A model generated the notes under the pieces. It had not been told where the DNA came from and did no database searches. It saw only the letters and a program-made list of their open reading frames with translations. This document shows, in pieces, positions 49,501 to 59,133 of a DNA stretch of 64,000 bases. Position numbers and translations under genes: made by a program. The stretch's first letter is position 1; every line of letters begins with the position of its first letter. Origin of the DNA: Bacillota bacterium (GTDB lineage: Bacteria; Bacillota; Bacilli; Lactobacillales; Enterococcaceae); assembly GCA_023389005.1 (NCBI GenBank), contig JAEWFE010000029.1, positions 4,505 through 68,504 on the forward strand, in the 5' to 3' direction.

Positions 49501-52245
49501 ATTGCAATTGCTACTGGTGCTCTTGGTAAGATAGCAGGTTTATCTAGTATGTTTGCCGCAGGCTCTATTTATATCGTAACCAACGGCCTAGACGAAATTT
49601 CAGATAACCTTCAGAAAATAGGAGCTATGACATGGGCGTCTATCAAACGTGGTTTAACAGGGATGGGTGGCGCTCTAGCCGAGATAGCGTTGATGAGTGG
49701 TGCACTTGGTTCTATTGCTCCAGTAGGCAGTCTATTAGGCGGAGGGGCAATATTGTTAACCGTCCAAGGATTAGGAGATATTGCCGATGCACTTAAAAAG
49801 TTTGGCGACATGTCTTGGGACGAAATTGCCAGAGGACTAGTGGCTATGGGTGGCGCTTTAGGTGAGACAGGACTAGCAGCTGCTTTAACGGGACTATCTG
49901 GACTCTCTGGTCTATTAGGTGGTGGTTCTATAGTGTTAACTGTTCAAGGTTTAGGAGATTTAGCAACTGCACTTCAAAAATTCGGTGAAATGGAATGGGA
50001 TGAAATAGGCAGAGGCTTATCTGCTATGGCCGGTGCACTTGGAGAAACTGCTTTAGGTGGGTTACTAAATTCATTATCTGGTTTGGGTGCCATCAGTATT
50101 GGTTTAATTGCAGAACCTTTGGGAACACTAGCCGAATCGATGAAGAAATGGAAAGGTGTAGAAGTACCTCCGACATTAGGTCTTTCACTAATACCATTGG
50201 CAGCAGGAATCACAGCATTTACTACTGCAATTGTTGGGGCAGTATCTGTTTCTTTAGTAGCAGAACCATTAGGTATTTTAGCAGATAGTGTTAAAAAGTT
50301 AAAAAATATGGAAGTGCCTTCTGATTTAAAAGATAGGCTGGATCCATTAAAAGATGCCATCACTTCATTCACAACAGCTATTGTCGGAGCAATTACTATC
50401 GAGAAACTTGGGAAACCATTAGGTGTCTTAGCCGATAGTCTAGCGAAGTTGAATAAAGTTCCAATTACTGGTCAATTAACAAAAGGGCTTGAAAGTTTAG
50501 CTAAAGCTATAGGGAAGTTCAAAGGTTTATTTACCACAGGTTTCACGATTGGAAATTTAACCAAACCTCTTAGTCAATTAGCTTCTTCGCTAACTGATTG
50601 GAATGGTGTAAGTATCCCACAAAGTTTAGGTAAAGGATTAGAATCGCTTGCTGATGGCGTCAAAGCTTTTGGTGGTAAATTCTGGGAAGGCTGGGCTTTA
50701 GGTTCCGTGGTTGAACCTTTAGGTAAACTAGCTGACGCAACTTCAAAATGGAATGGCGTTACATTACCAGCCGGAATTGGCACCTCTCTTATGTCTATGG
50801 CTGATGGTATTAAAGAATTTCAAGGAATTGAACTAGATAATTTCGCATCAGACACTATATCAACTGCGCTGACCAATATTCGAACAACTGTTGATACACT
50901 TACAAAGTTGACCAATTTCAATCCAGAAACATTAAATAATCTAGTTACGGGTATGAATTCGATTGGACAAATGTCCTTAAATGGATTAACTGAGTCGATA
51001 AATAATGGCGTAGCTCAAATCGGTCCAGCTATTCAAACGATGATGTCTACAATCATTAACACATTACAAACTGCAATCCCGTCAGTAGTCCCTCCTTCAA
51101 AAGCGATAGGAACCGCGATAGCTGCTAATATCAAAGTTGGTTTAGACGAGGCACAAGGGGATATTCAAACTTCAGTATCCGGAATAACCACAAAAATTAC
51201 TGAGTCAATTAATAGTAAAGTTACAGATTTTGGCATTGCAGGGGTATCTATCAGTACCGCAATTGCAACTGGGATGAAAACCGGATTAGATCCATTACCT
51301 ACGATTGTCTCCGATGTGGTGCAAAAAGCTGTTAATGCAGTATCTGGAACAAATGCCGATTTCGGTCCAATTGGAATCAAAATGGCAGAAAGCCTTGCGA
51401 ATGGAATCGGAACTGGCGGGGGGACTGTTAGAGGAAAAATAGATGGTATCATGAATGCTTGTGTTCAAGCTGCAGAATCTAAACTTAGTTCGTTTTCTAA
51501 AGCCGGTTCCACGATGATGGATAAGTTATCTTCGGGTATCACTTCAAAAGCTAGCGGGGTTAAATCAGCTGTTAAAGAGATTGTTGACGGAGCAGTAAGT
51601 GTCGCTAAAAATTGTTATAGCGATTTCTCTAGTGCAGGTGGATATGCCGCGCAAGGTTTTGCTGACGGAATTGCTAGTAAAGCTCAAGCGGCGGCTCAGG
51701 AAGCAGCCAAAATGGTAACCAATGCGATAAATGCAGCCAAAAAAGCAGCAGATATTCATTCTCCTTCTCGTAAATTTAGAGCATTAGGTGAATTCTCTGG
51801 AGAAGGTTATGTTATTGGGATTGATAGTTATCAGGATAAAGCGTATCAATCTGGTAAAGATATGGCCAATGCTAGTATGAATGGACTACGTAAGTCGATT
51901 AATAATATCACCGATTACGTATCTGATAACATTGATGTACGCCCAGTGATTAGTCCCGTTCTAGATTTAAGTCAATTATCCAAACAATCAAAAGGGGTTG
52001 GAAGAATTCTAGACCTAAATCCTTCTTTAAGTGCATCTAGTTTAAGTAGAACTACGAGATTTGGAAGAAGTTATGGAAACCCAAACTCTGACATCGTCTC
52101 TGCGCTTAAAGATTTAAAACAAAGTGTCGTGAATAATGCTGGAAATACCTATGTGATTGACGGCATCACTTATGACGATGGTTCAAATGTGTCAAACGCT
52201 GTTCAAGCATTAATTAGACATACAAGAATAGAAGGGAGAGTGTAA
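46522..52245 (+). CDS. Tail tape measure protein
   Basis: 1907 residues from ATG 46522 (ATGA overlap with the previous stop, GGAGG upstream). N-terminal coiled coil, PIKTGFQEYETQMNAVQTIL and GTFTAAGVDLDKSV of TMP_2 type, then about eight repeats of roughly 60 residues ([DSE]-W-[ED]-x-I-x-[RK]-GL-x-x-MGGAL) from about 48720 to 50040, further repeats (EPLGxLA) to about 50800, and a C-terminus with ADIHSPSRKFRALGEFSGEG. Length sets tail length; 1907 residues imply a long siphovirus tail. Confidence 0.93.
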   Translation: MSKSIDEKVVSMKMDSADFEKNAEKSIGILNKLKQSLSSFGSKKYIEGIGDEAKRVDFSPLANGVDVVKAKFSALQIAGMTAIANITNSAINAGKNIASALTIDPIKTGFQEYETQMNAVQTILANTKSKGSTLNDVNKALGELNTYADKTIYNFTEMTRNIGTFTAAGVDLDKSVTSIKGIANLAAVSGSTSQQASTAMYQLSQALAAGKVQLMDWNSVVNAGMGGEVFQNALKRTAKQMGKDVDGLIEKYGSFRESLTKGEWLTSDVLTETLTQLSGAYTEADLLQKGYTKEQAKDILDLADTAVKAATKVKTVTQLWDTLKEAAQSGWTQSWQIIIGDFEEAKELLSGISDTVSDWLNKQSEARNNLLQGWKDLGGRTALLESFKNIISGIGSVIKPISEAFRDIFPPMTAKRLFELTDKFREFTSKLKLSDDNAKKLKETFKGLFSIASIIGQGLGAVFKPIFSWFTGSAGGSILSSILDVTSAIGRFFTKLNENIKAGNGFKMVSDTVTKGLSKVSDIFGKLRDKLKDSDKIFNTIGNGLSKFGSAVSKVFSKLKEGGKDAFKWIKENVGLGDIFAGLAGAGIFSLARKFGKVLDSIKKPLESLAELLKRGDEDSGLTNFKEILGSVKDSLESFQQGIKVASIVMIAGAIAILVHSIKTLSQIEPDKIAISLGTMAALMKILTAGFKSMTKSLSSFKSKGVLKSAVAMMAMAKAIDILASAMNKVKDLSWEQIAKGLTSIGGAMFALTKAMKGINGNKVSLRSSVAMLAMAKTAQMLGTTMKDLSTMSWEQIGKGLSAMGGALLEMSLVMRIMGKISGGKSLAGALSILIVSKSLGDIASGLKKFGDMDWDEIGRGLAGMGGALAEIGTVNAAVGKIAGMSSMFAAGSIYIVTRGLDEISDNLIKIGNMDWEDIKKGLAGMGGALLEIGAINAAVGKIAGMSSLFAAGSIRIVTDGLDEISENLINIGNMEWESIKRGLTGMGGALAEIAIATGALGKIAGLSSMFAAGSIYIVTNGLDEISDNLQKIGAMTWASIKRGLTGMGGALAEIALMSGALGSIAPVGSLLGGGAILLTVQGLGDIADALKKFGDMSWDEIARGLVAMGGALGETGLAAALTGLSGLSGLLGGGSIVLTVQGLGDLATALQKFGEMEWDEIGRGLSAMAGALGETALGGLLNSLSGLGAISIGLIAEPLGTLAESMKKWKGVEVPPTLGLSLIPLAAGITAFTTAIVGAVSVSLVAEPLGILADSVKKLKNMEVPSDLKDRLDPLKDAITSFTTAIVGAITIEKLGKPLGVLADSLAKLNKVPITGQLTKGLESLAKAIGKFKGLFTTGFTIGNLTKPLSQLASSLTDWNGVSIPQSLGKGLESLADGVKAFGGKFWEGWALGSVVEPLGKLADATSKWNGVTLPAGIGTSLMSMADGIKEFQGIELDNFASDTISTALTNIRTTVDTLTKLTNFNPETLNNLVTGMNSIGQMSLNGLTESINNGVAQIGPAIQTMMSTIINTLQTAIPSVVPPSKAIGTAIAANIKVGLDEAQGDIQTSVSGITTKITESINSKVTDFGIAGVSISTAIATGMKTGLDPLPTIVSDVVQKAVNAVSGTNADFGPIGIKMAESLANGIGTGGGTVRGKIDGIMNACVQAAESKLSSFSKAGSTMMDKLSSGITSKASGVKSAVKEIVDGAVSVAKNCYSDFSSAGGYAAQGFADGIASKAQAAAQEAAKMVTNAINAAKKAADIHSPSRKFRALGEFSGEGYVIGIDSYQDKAYQSGKDMANASMNGLRKSINNITDYVSDNIDVRPVISPVLDLSQLSKQSKGVGRILDLNPSLSASSLSRTTRFGRSYGNPNSDIVSALKDLKQSVVNNAGNTYVIDGITYDDGSNVSNAVQALIRHTRIEGRV

Positions 52246-52247
52246 GG

Positions 52248-54842
52248 ATGGCTCGTGTTGTACAAATTGAACGTATGGGAATTCAAAATGGAGGCTCGGA
52301 CCAGTTCTATGTCGTGTGGAAATTCGCTACGACAGCCTCAGCGCCTAAACCTACCGCTCAATCTTCTACGATTAAGGTCGGTAGTTATGTAAGTGTGAAG
52401 CAAGGTTCTCGTTGGTACAACGGTGTTGGTATTGCGTCATTTGTATTTGGTAAAAAATGGCAAGTGATTGAAAAAATAGGTAATCGTGTGGTGTTGGGGC
52501 GTTCAGAAGACGGCCGACAAAACATCATGAGTCCGATTCATATTTCAAACTTAGTAGGAGGTGGAGGGGGTTCTACCTCTTCCTCATCCTCTGGGGAATC
52601 TGGCGGTTATGAAACAGTCGACCACTATGAATTGAAATGGTGGTATGACTCTGGTAATGGCGATTGGTTCGAAAATGGAACAGAAACCACTACGCATTTA
52701 GCAGCAGTCCACACAATTCCAAAAAATGCTACAAGAATGCGATTTTGTATCACACCAGTAGCTAAGACATATCGAAAAAAAGTAGGAAATTCCGAACAAG
52801 ATGTTCCTTATTGGCAAGGCGCACCTACTTATAAAGATTATAATGTTTTAGAAAGTAAACCTGATGCGTTACAAGCACCGACCGTTGTGATTGACAAATA
52901 CAAACTAACAGCTTCTTACTACAATATCTCTGACCCTAAAACAGATAAGATTGAGTTTGAAGTTTATAAAACAGGAATGACTGATTACCAACATACGAAT
53001 CGTTGTGCTGTAGGCGAAGTATCGGTCGTTCAAGCCAGAGCAGAATATATCACGAATATCGAACCGGGGTATAAATATTCCGTTCGTGCTCGAGCAGTAA
53101 ATCTTGTTGGTAGCGGGAAAAATAGAGGCGAGTGGTCTCCTTTTTCTAGTGAATCCAATACAATGCCTGCCAGTGTGACAGGGGTTCGAGTGGATGTACA
53201 GTCTAGTACTTCCGTGAAAGTCAGTTGGAACGAAGTAAGTACGGCAGATGACTATGTGGTTGAATATGCTACGGATAAGAATTATTTCGATAGTTCTTCG
53301 CAAGTAAGTTCAATGACTGTAAAAAGTACACACGCATATGTGACAGGGTTGGAAAAAGGAAAGACCTGGTATTTCCGAGTAGCCGCTAAGAATGAAAAAG
53401 GACAATCTGCCTTCAGTGATATTGTTTATAAGATTATTGGTACTAAACCAAATCCACCTACCACATGGTCATTGACTGCTACAGCGGTTGTTGGAGAACC
53501 GGTTATTTTGTATTGGACACATAATACAGAAGATGGCTCCAAACAGACTGAGGCGCAAGTTGAACTCGTCGTGAATGGTTCGGCAGATATTATTACAGTA
53601 AATTCCGAAGCCGATGCGAATAATGAATTTACCGATGTGAACAAAATATATTCCTATAAAGTGAAAGACGCATTACTTCGAGATGGGGCTGAGATTCAAT
53701 GGCGGGTTCGTACGCGCGGAATTACTTTCGAATACAGCGAATGGTCTATGAGACGAACAATTAATGTCTATGCCCCACCAACTTTACAGATGGTTGCTGG
53801 TGACGGTGCGAATGTATTACGTCATTTTCCTTATGATATTCGACTAAATGCTGGTCCAAACAGTCAAAAGGCACTTAGTTGGAATCTGTCTATTGTATCT
53901 GATTCAGAGTACGACACTTTAAATCAAAATGGAGAGAAAGTGCATGTTTCTGTTGGCACTGAGATATTTTCGAAGGTGATTCCGGCAACAAGTAATAGCT
54001 TTACTTACGAGTTGATGCCCTATGATATTATTTTAGAAAATGGACAGTCGTATATTTTAAATGCCACCGTATCGATGAACTCTGGTTTGATTGCAAATTC
54101 AGACCATATGTTTTTAGTTTCGTGGGATGTGAGCACATATGATACGGATGCTAGTGTATCTATTGACAAGAAATTACTATGTGCGTATATTACCCCACAC
54201 GCCTATGATAAAGAAGGAAATATGCCAGAAGATGCAGTTCTGTCTGTCTATCGTAGAGAACCCGATGGAACTTTTACTGAAATTGCTACCGGCGTGTCAA
54301 ATAATGGATATTCTTCTGTTACAGACCCACACCCATCTTTGGATTATGCTCGATATCGTATTGTAGCAAGAAATAAATCTACAGGTGTAGTGAGTTTCTC
54401 AGATTTACCAGGGATTTTAGTGGATGAAAAGTCAATTATTATTCAGTGGGAAGAAGATTGGTCTCAGTTTGATTATCCATTTGGAGAAGAAGTGATTGCT
54501 CCGCCATGGCAAGGTTCCATGTTGAAATTGTTAGGTAATGTAGATACAACGGAGAACTACGACATGGATACATCATTAGTCGAGTATATCGGTAGAAAGA
54601 ATCCAGTAAGTTACTATGGTACACAACGTGGCGTTTCGGCAAGTTGGTCAACGGATATTCCTAAAGACGATAAAGAGACATTATATACTTTACGTCGATT
54701 GGCAGACTGGAATGGAAACGTCTATGTGCGTGAACCTAATGGAACAGGATATTTGGCAAATGTGAAAGTAAGCTGGAGTATCAAACATAGAGATGTATTG
54801 ATTCCGGTGAATATTGAAGTGAAGAAAGTAGAGGTGGAGTAA
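52248..54842 (+). CDS. Distal tail/FN3-domain structural protein
   Basis: 864 residues. Beta-rich N-terminus with SH3/LysM-like VGSYVSVKQGSRWYNG, a GGGGGSTSSSSSGESGG linker, repeated fibronectin III-like units (SVKVSWNEVSTADDYVVEYA, GKTWYFRVAAKNEKGQSAFS), and a C-terminal part resembling Dit-type (TTENYDMDTSLVEYIGRKNP, LADWNGNVYVREPNGTGYLA). Probably at the tail tip, binding carbohydrate. Confidence 0.75.
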   Translation: MARVVQIERMGIQNGGSDQFYVVWKFATTASAPKPTAQSSTIKVGSYVSVKQGSRWYNGVGIASFVFGKKWQVIEKIGNRVVLGRSEDGRQNIMSPIHISNLVGGGGGSTSSSSSGESGGYETVDHYELKWWYDSGNGDWFENGTETTTHLAAVHTIPKNATRMRFCITPVAKTYRKKVGNSEQDVPYWQGAPTYKDYNVLESKPDALQAPTVVIDKYKLTASYYNISDPKTDKIEFEVYKTGMTDYQHTNRCAVGEVSVVQARAEYITNIEPGYKYSVRARAVNLVGSGKNRGEWSPFSSESNTMPASVTGVRVDVQSSTSVKVSWNEVSTADDYVVEYATDKNYFDSSSQVSSMTVKSTHAYVTGLEKGKTWYFRVAAKNEKGQSAFSDIVYKIIGTKPNPPTTWSLTATAVVGEPVILYWTHNTEDGSKQTEAQVELVVNGSADIITVNSEADANNEFTDVNKIYSYKVKDALLRDGAEIQWRVRTRGITFEYSEWSMRRTINVYAPPTLQMVAGDGANVLRHFPYDIRLNAGPNSQKALSWNLSIVSDSEYDTLNQNGEKVHVSVGTEIFSKVIPATSNSFTYELMPYDIILENGQSYILNATVSMNSGLIANSDHMFLVSWDVSTYDTDASVSIDKKLLCAYITPHAYDKEGNMPEDAVLSVYRREPDGTFTEIATGVSNNGYSSVTDPHPSLDYARYRIVARNKSTGVVSFSDLPGILVDEKSIIIQWEEDWSQFDYPFGEEVIAPPWQGSMLKLLGNVDTTENYDMDTSLVEYIGRKNPVSYYGTQRGVSASWSTDIPKDDKETLYTLRRLADWNGNVYVREPNGTGYLANVKVSWSIKHRDVLIPVNIEVKKVEVE

Positions 54843-55901
54843 TTGATTGACTGGACAAAGAGCATGGTACAATCATATGAGTTTTATATTGTGGATCCTT
54901 TTACTTGGAAAGACAAAGAACGCGTATATACGATTGAATCGTGCACCATCAACCGTGACGAGACGAATGGAACACTTGGTAGTGCGACTATCAATGGTTC
55001 GAATGTCTTAGACGAATGTTACTTACGCATCTATTTGGTTGTCATTCAAAATGGAGTAACTGAGAAGATTGCACTAGGTACCTATATGATACAATCGCCT
55101 TCCACTTCATTTGACGGAAAGAAATATACCATTTCTATGGATGCTTACACGCCATTAATCGAATTGAAAGAGGATTATCCTTCTATTGGATATTCTCTAA
55201 TGAAACAACAACCAATCATGCAAATAGCTTCGAGTCTATGTAGGGAAAATATGCGTGCGCCAGTGATTGAGACAACTTCGAATGATAAATTATACGAAGA
55301 TTTTGTAGCTAACCCAGATGATTCATGGTTGACGTTTATTAGCGATTTAATAGCCAATGCGAAATATAAGTTTGCATTAGACCCTTATGGAAGAGTTGGA
55401 TTTGAACCGATTACGGATGTTGCTTCACTCCAACATGTTTGGCAATATAATGACGATAATAGTTCGATATTACTACCAAGTTTAAAAGATGACCGAGACC
55501 TCTATGGCGTACCTAACGTTGTAGAGGTTATTTATTCTACAAATACGCATAAGATGTTTTCACGAATTGTCAATGACGATATTAACAGCCCAATTTCTAC
55601 AGTAAATCGTGGAAGAGAAATCGTGCATCGGGAGACGAATCCAAACATCAAAGGCTCTCCAACACAGGAATATTTGGATATTTACGCAACACAATTATTG
55701 AGAAACTTATCTAGTTTAGAACATAAAATTACGTATTCGCATGGATATTGTCCTGTACGTGTAGGTGATTGCGTATTGTTAAATTATCGAAGAGCAGGGT
55801 TACGGGACGTTAAAGCAAAAGTTATTTCTCAATCCATTCAATGCGGTACAGGTTGTACGGTAGAAGAGACCGCTGTTTATACGACCAATTTATGGAGGTG
55901 A
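54843..55901 (+). CDS. Tail hub/baseplate protein (Tal N-terminal-like)
   Basis: 352 residues, TTG start after GAGGTGGA. Pattern NGSNVLDECYLRIYLVV, LGTYMIQSPSTSFDGKKYTI, GYSLMKQQPIMQIASSLC, PDDSWLTFISDLIANAKYKF and VGDCVLLNYRRAGL follows hub domains at the tail tip of siphoviruses. It has no lytic domain. Confidence 0.8.
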   Translation: MIDWTKSMVQSYEFYIVDPFTWKDKERVYTIESCTINRDETNGTLGSATINGSNVLDECYLRIYLVVIQNGVTEKIALGTYMIQSPSTSFDGKKYTISMDAYTPLIELKEDYPSIGYSLMKQQPIMQIASSLCRENMRAPVIETTSNDKLYEDFVANPDDSWLTFISDLIANAKYKFALDPYGRVGFEPITDVASLQHVWQYNDDNSSILLPSLKDDRDLYGVPNVVEVIYSTNTHKMFSRIVNDDINSPISTVNRGREIVHRETNPNIKGSPTQEYLDIYATQLLRNLSSLEHKITYSHGYCPVRVGDCVLLNYRRAGLRDVKAKVISQSIQCGTGCTVEETAVYTTNLWR

Positions 55902-55908
55902 TTTCAAA

Positions 55909-58900
55909 ATGGTTTTATCTAGAAGTATTTTAAAAGAATTTTCGGACGCTACGAAACAGAAAACGCCTCAAGGATTAACCTATTTACGAGGAACGATACA
56001 AGGAAAAGGTGAAACCAAGTATGTCAAAATCGACGGTTCGGAATCACTTACTCCTATTAATGAAGTAGTGGATGCTAAAGATGGGGACCGTGTATTAGTT
56101 ACTATCCAAAATCATGTCGCTACAGTTCTTGGAAATTTAACCAAACCACCTTCAGCTTATAAGACACAAGAAGCAATAGATAAAGCTGAAAAAGCAGATG
56201 GTAAAGCAGATACTGCTATAGATGACGCTTCTGCTGCTCAACATCTAGCACGCAATGCAAAAGCGGATGCTGGACAAGCAATTATAGACGCTAGTGAAGC
56301 CGGAAAGATTGCTAATGCGGCTAAAAAAGAAGCCCAAGAGGCGGTTAGTGCCGCAAGCGAAGTATCTAAAAATTTAGGTTCTACATTAGAAGCCGCACGA
56401 ATAGCGTCCGAAACTTCTAAAGCGGCTATCGAAAAAGCTACCGCTGCTGAGAAAAACGTCTCGAACGTCAATAATGAATTAGATAAGATTAAAAAAGTCG
56501 CAGAAAAATCTGTAGAAAATATTAAAGCGGCTAAACAAGAATTACAAGAGCAATTCGATACGTATAAAGAAGAAGTTAAGGGAACATATCAAACCAAAAA
56601 GGGTATGGATGATATCAAAATAGAAATGTCTGACGCCGTCACGAAAAAACTTGGTGAATGGGAAACCACGATGAGTCAAACATACTTATCTAAAAATGAT
56701 ATTGCAGAAATTCAAGGTTCTTTCGAAACATTGAAACGAGATACTGCCGAATCGACCGAAACCATTCGTAAAAGTTGGGAGACGTTTAGATCTGACACAA
56801 CTGTAGCCAAAGATCAAGTTGACCAGGCGTTAGAAAATGCGAGAAATTCTCAAGAAGCTGCTAAACTAGCGAAAGAAGCTGCGGAAAAGGCAAAAAAAGA
56901 CGCACAAGCGGCCCAAGCCAATGCGAAAACTTCGGCCGATAAAGCTGTTGCAGCTCAAGAATTAGCCGATGCTGCAGCTAGTACTGCTAAATCAGCGGAT
57001 GCAAATTTAGCGCAGGCTCGCACTGAGTTAAACGAAGCGATTAATAATTACGAAGCTGTGAAGAATAAAATGGATGCTACGGCACAAGAAATTGCAGATG
57101 CGAAATCCACTGTAGATAAAGCCAAATCAAAGGTTGATGAAGCCAATCGTTTAGTCGCAGAGGCAAAAACAGCATCGGAAAACGCGAATACGGCTGCCAA
57201 TACAGCGAAACAAGAAGCTGAGACGGCAAAAGGTGCTGCACAAGGCGCAGAAACTCGTGCGAAAAATGCTGAAACAGCCGCAAACAAAGCTGCTCAATCC
57301 GCTAGAGACGCACAAGCTGAAGTTGCAAAGTATACGAAACGCGTTACAGAATACGAAAAGAAAATAGAAGAAAGTGATAAGAAAACCGCTGAGTATTATC
57401 GTAAGACCGAAGAGGTTGGAACGAAGATGTCCGAACTAACCGTTGGGGCTAGAAACTTGCTTCTTCGAACAGGATATTTCGATACTACGCAATTTTCCAC
57501 AGTTGTTGGAGATACGGCGCATATCAATGTTAGCAAAACCATAATTACCGATAGTAACTCCCCAAGTGGCAAAGCTTATCGAGTAAATAAATATCGAAAA
57601 GCCGGAGTGGATAAACATGGTGGTTGTTATTGGCGTATGCCTAAGAGGCTCGTTGCTGGTAAGAAATATACTTGGTCAGTATATGTAAGAGGTATAGGAA
57701 CTGTAGATACATTTGGCCCAGAACAAGGCGGAGCTAAATCCGTAAAATTAACGAGTACTTGGACTAAAGTTAGTCATACTTTTACAGCAAATAGCAACCA
57801 ATATTTCCAATTTACTTTTTATAGTGGAACAGAATTTGATTTATATTTTACAGATTTGATGTTAGAAGAATCTACTGTACCATCCCAATGGACCCCGGCT
57901 CCTGAAGATTTAGAAAGTGAAATCAAAAACAACTACTATTCTAAAGTCGAACTTAAGACACAGTTTGAACGAAAAGCTGGAGAAGTATATACAGCAGTTA
58001 GTCGAAATGTCACGGAAGAGGTTCAAGAAGGTGTGAAAAACTTCAATTTTGGAGGTCGTAATATTCTTCGAGGTACCGCTGATATGAAAATTGGAAACGA
58101 AGGATGGAAAAACGGACACTGGCGATTATCTGGTAGTGGAACAATCAAAACAGTAGATGTTGCAGATAGTCCCGTTAAAGGTGTTTCCAAAGGAATCTTA
58201 GCGACTCCAAACGCGGGAACTAAAGTAGGTCCATGTCAAGATGGTTATTCGCTACAAATTCCTGGGGTATATACATTATCTGTATGGGTTAAAGGACAAA
58301 AAGGCGCTAGAGTAATCATCCAAACATATTGGAATCAAGGCATTGCTTCGCCTAAGATGAAAGAAAACAATTACACCCTAAAATCTAATGATTGGGAACG
58401 AGTTTCGATTACCGGAGAAGTTGAAAAATATACCAATATCACTTTAGCCTATTTATTCGCCTTCGATAAGCCGGCAACATTTATTGCGCCATATATGGAT
58501 AATTCGGATGTCGTCAATGATTGGTCTCCTGCGAAAGAAGACATGGCAACTCACAAAGAAGTAATAGATGCCAAAGATGCGGCCGATACTGCTAATAATG
58601 GTGTATCCGGACTTACCACAAGGATGGACTCCGCGGAATCTATCATCGACCAATTATCTGATGCCATCGTCAAAATGGTTACTGATAAAAACGGTGCAAG
58701 TTTAATGACGCAAACATCCACTGGTTGGACATTTAACATGGGTACGTACAAAGAGCAAATATCCGAGGCTTTAGAAAAACTAACTACTGCAGAAGGTAAA
58801 TTAACAGCCGCAGAGCAACGTCTAAATAACTTCGATAGGTTGACGAAAGACTTAAACGATAAAACTGCGTACATTAATGTGACAACTAATGAACAAAAGC

Positions 58901-59127
58901 AACCGGTTTTGGAACTTGGTAAAGCTGGAGACTCGTTTAAGATTCGTATCAGTAATACCTCCGTGGATTATATGGATGGGTCTACACGAGTTGCGTACGT
59001 ATCGAACAGACGACTTTTTATTGAAACAGCAACCGTAAAAAATGAACTCAAAATAGGAGAACCAGATGGCTTTATTTGGAAAAAAAGAGCTAATGGAAAT
59101 TTAGGATTACGTTGGACAGGAGGTTGA
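55909..59127 (+). CDS. Tail fibre/spike protein with long coiled coil
   Basis: 1072 residues. An OB-like start (GLTYLRGTIQGKGETKYVKI, GDRVLVTIQNHVATVLGN), about 430 residues of Ala/Lys/Glu coiled coil (AEKAKKDAQAAQANAKTSAD), then two jelly-roll-like modules, each opening A/G-RN-[IL]-L (VGARNLLLRTGYFD; FGGRNILRGTADMK), and a C-terminal part with GRVKNELKIGEPDGF-like elements (TVKNELKIGEPDGFIWKKRA). Trimeric fibre carrying carbohydrate-binding modules. Confidence 0.82.
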   Translation: MVLSRSILKEFSDATKQKTPQGLTYLRGTIQGKGETKYVKIDGSESLTPINEVVDAKDGDRVLVTIQNHVATVLGNLTKPPSAYKTQEAIDKAEKADGKADTAIDDASAAQHLARNAKADAGQAIIDASEAGKIANAAKKEAQEAVSAASEVSKNLGSTLEAARIASETSKAAIEKATAAEKNVSNVNNELDKIKKVAEKSVENIKAAKQELQEQFDTYKEEVKGTYQTKKGMDDIKIEMSDAVTKKLGEWETTMSQTYLSKNDIAEIQGSFETLKRDTAESTETIRKSWETFRSDTTVAKDQVDQALENARNSQEAAKLAKEAAEKAKKDAQAAQANAKTSADKAVAAQELADAAASTAKSADANLAQARTELNEAINNYEAVKNKMDATAQEIADAKSTVDKAKSKVDEANRLVAEAKTASENANTAANTAKQEAETAKGAAQGAETRAKNAETAANKAAQSARDAQAEVAKYTKRVTEYEKKIEESDKKTAEYYRKTEEVGTKMSELTVGARNLLLRTGYFDTTQFSTVVGDTAHINVSKTIITDSNSPSGKAYRVNKYRKAGVDKHGGCYWRMPKRLVAGKKYTWSVYVRGIGTVDTFGPEQGGAKSVKLTSTWTKVSHTFTANSNQYFQFTFYSGTEFDLYFTDLMLEESTVPSQWTPAPEDLESEIKNNYYSKVELKTQFERKAGEVYTAVSRNVTEEVQEGVKNFNFGGRNILRGTADMKIGNEGWKNGHWRLSGSGTIKTVDVADSPVKGVSKGILATPNAGTKVGPCQDGYSLQIPGVYTLSVWVKGQKGARVIIQTYWNQGIASPKMKENNYTLKSNDWERVSITGEVEKYTNITLAYLFAFDKPATFIAPYMDNSDVVNDWSPAKEDMATHKEVIDAKDAADTANNGVSGLTTRMDSAESIIDQLSDAIVKMVTDKNGASLMTQTSTGWTFNMGTYKEQISEALEKLTTAEGKLTAAEQRLNNFDRLTKDLNDKTAYINVTTNEQKQPVLELGKAGDSFKIRISNTSVDYMDGSTRVAYVSNRRLFIETATVKNELKIGEPDGFIWKKRANGNLGLRWTGG

Positions 59128-59133
59128 TGAGAT

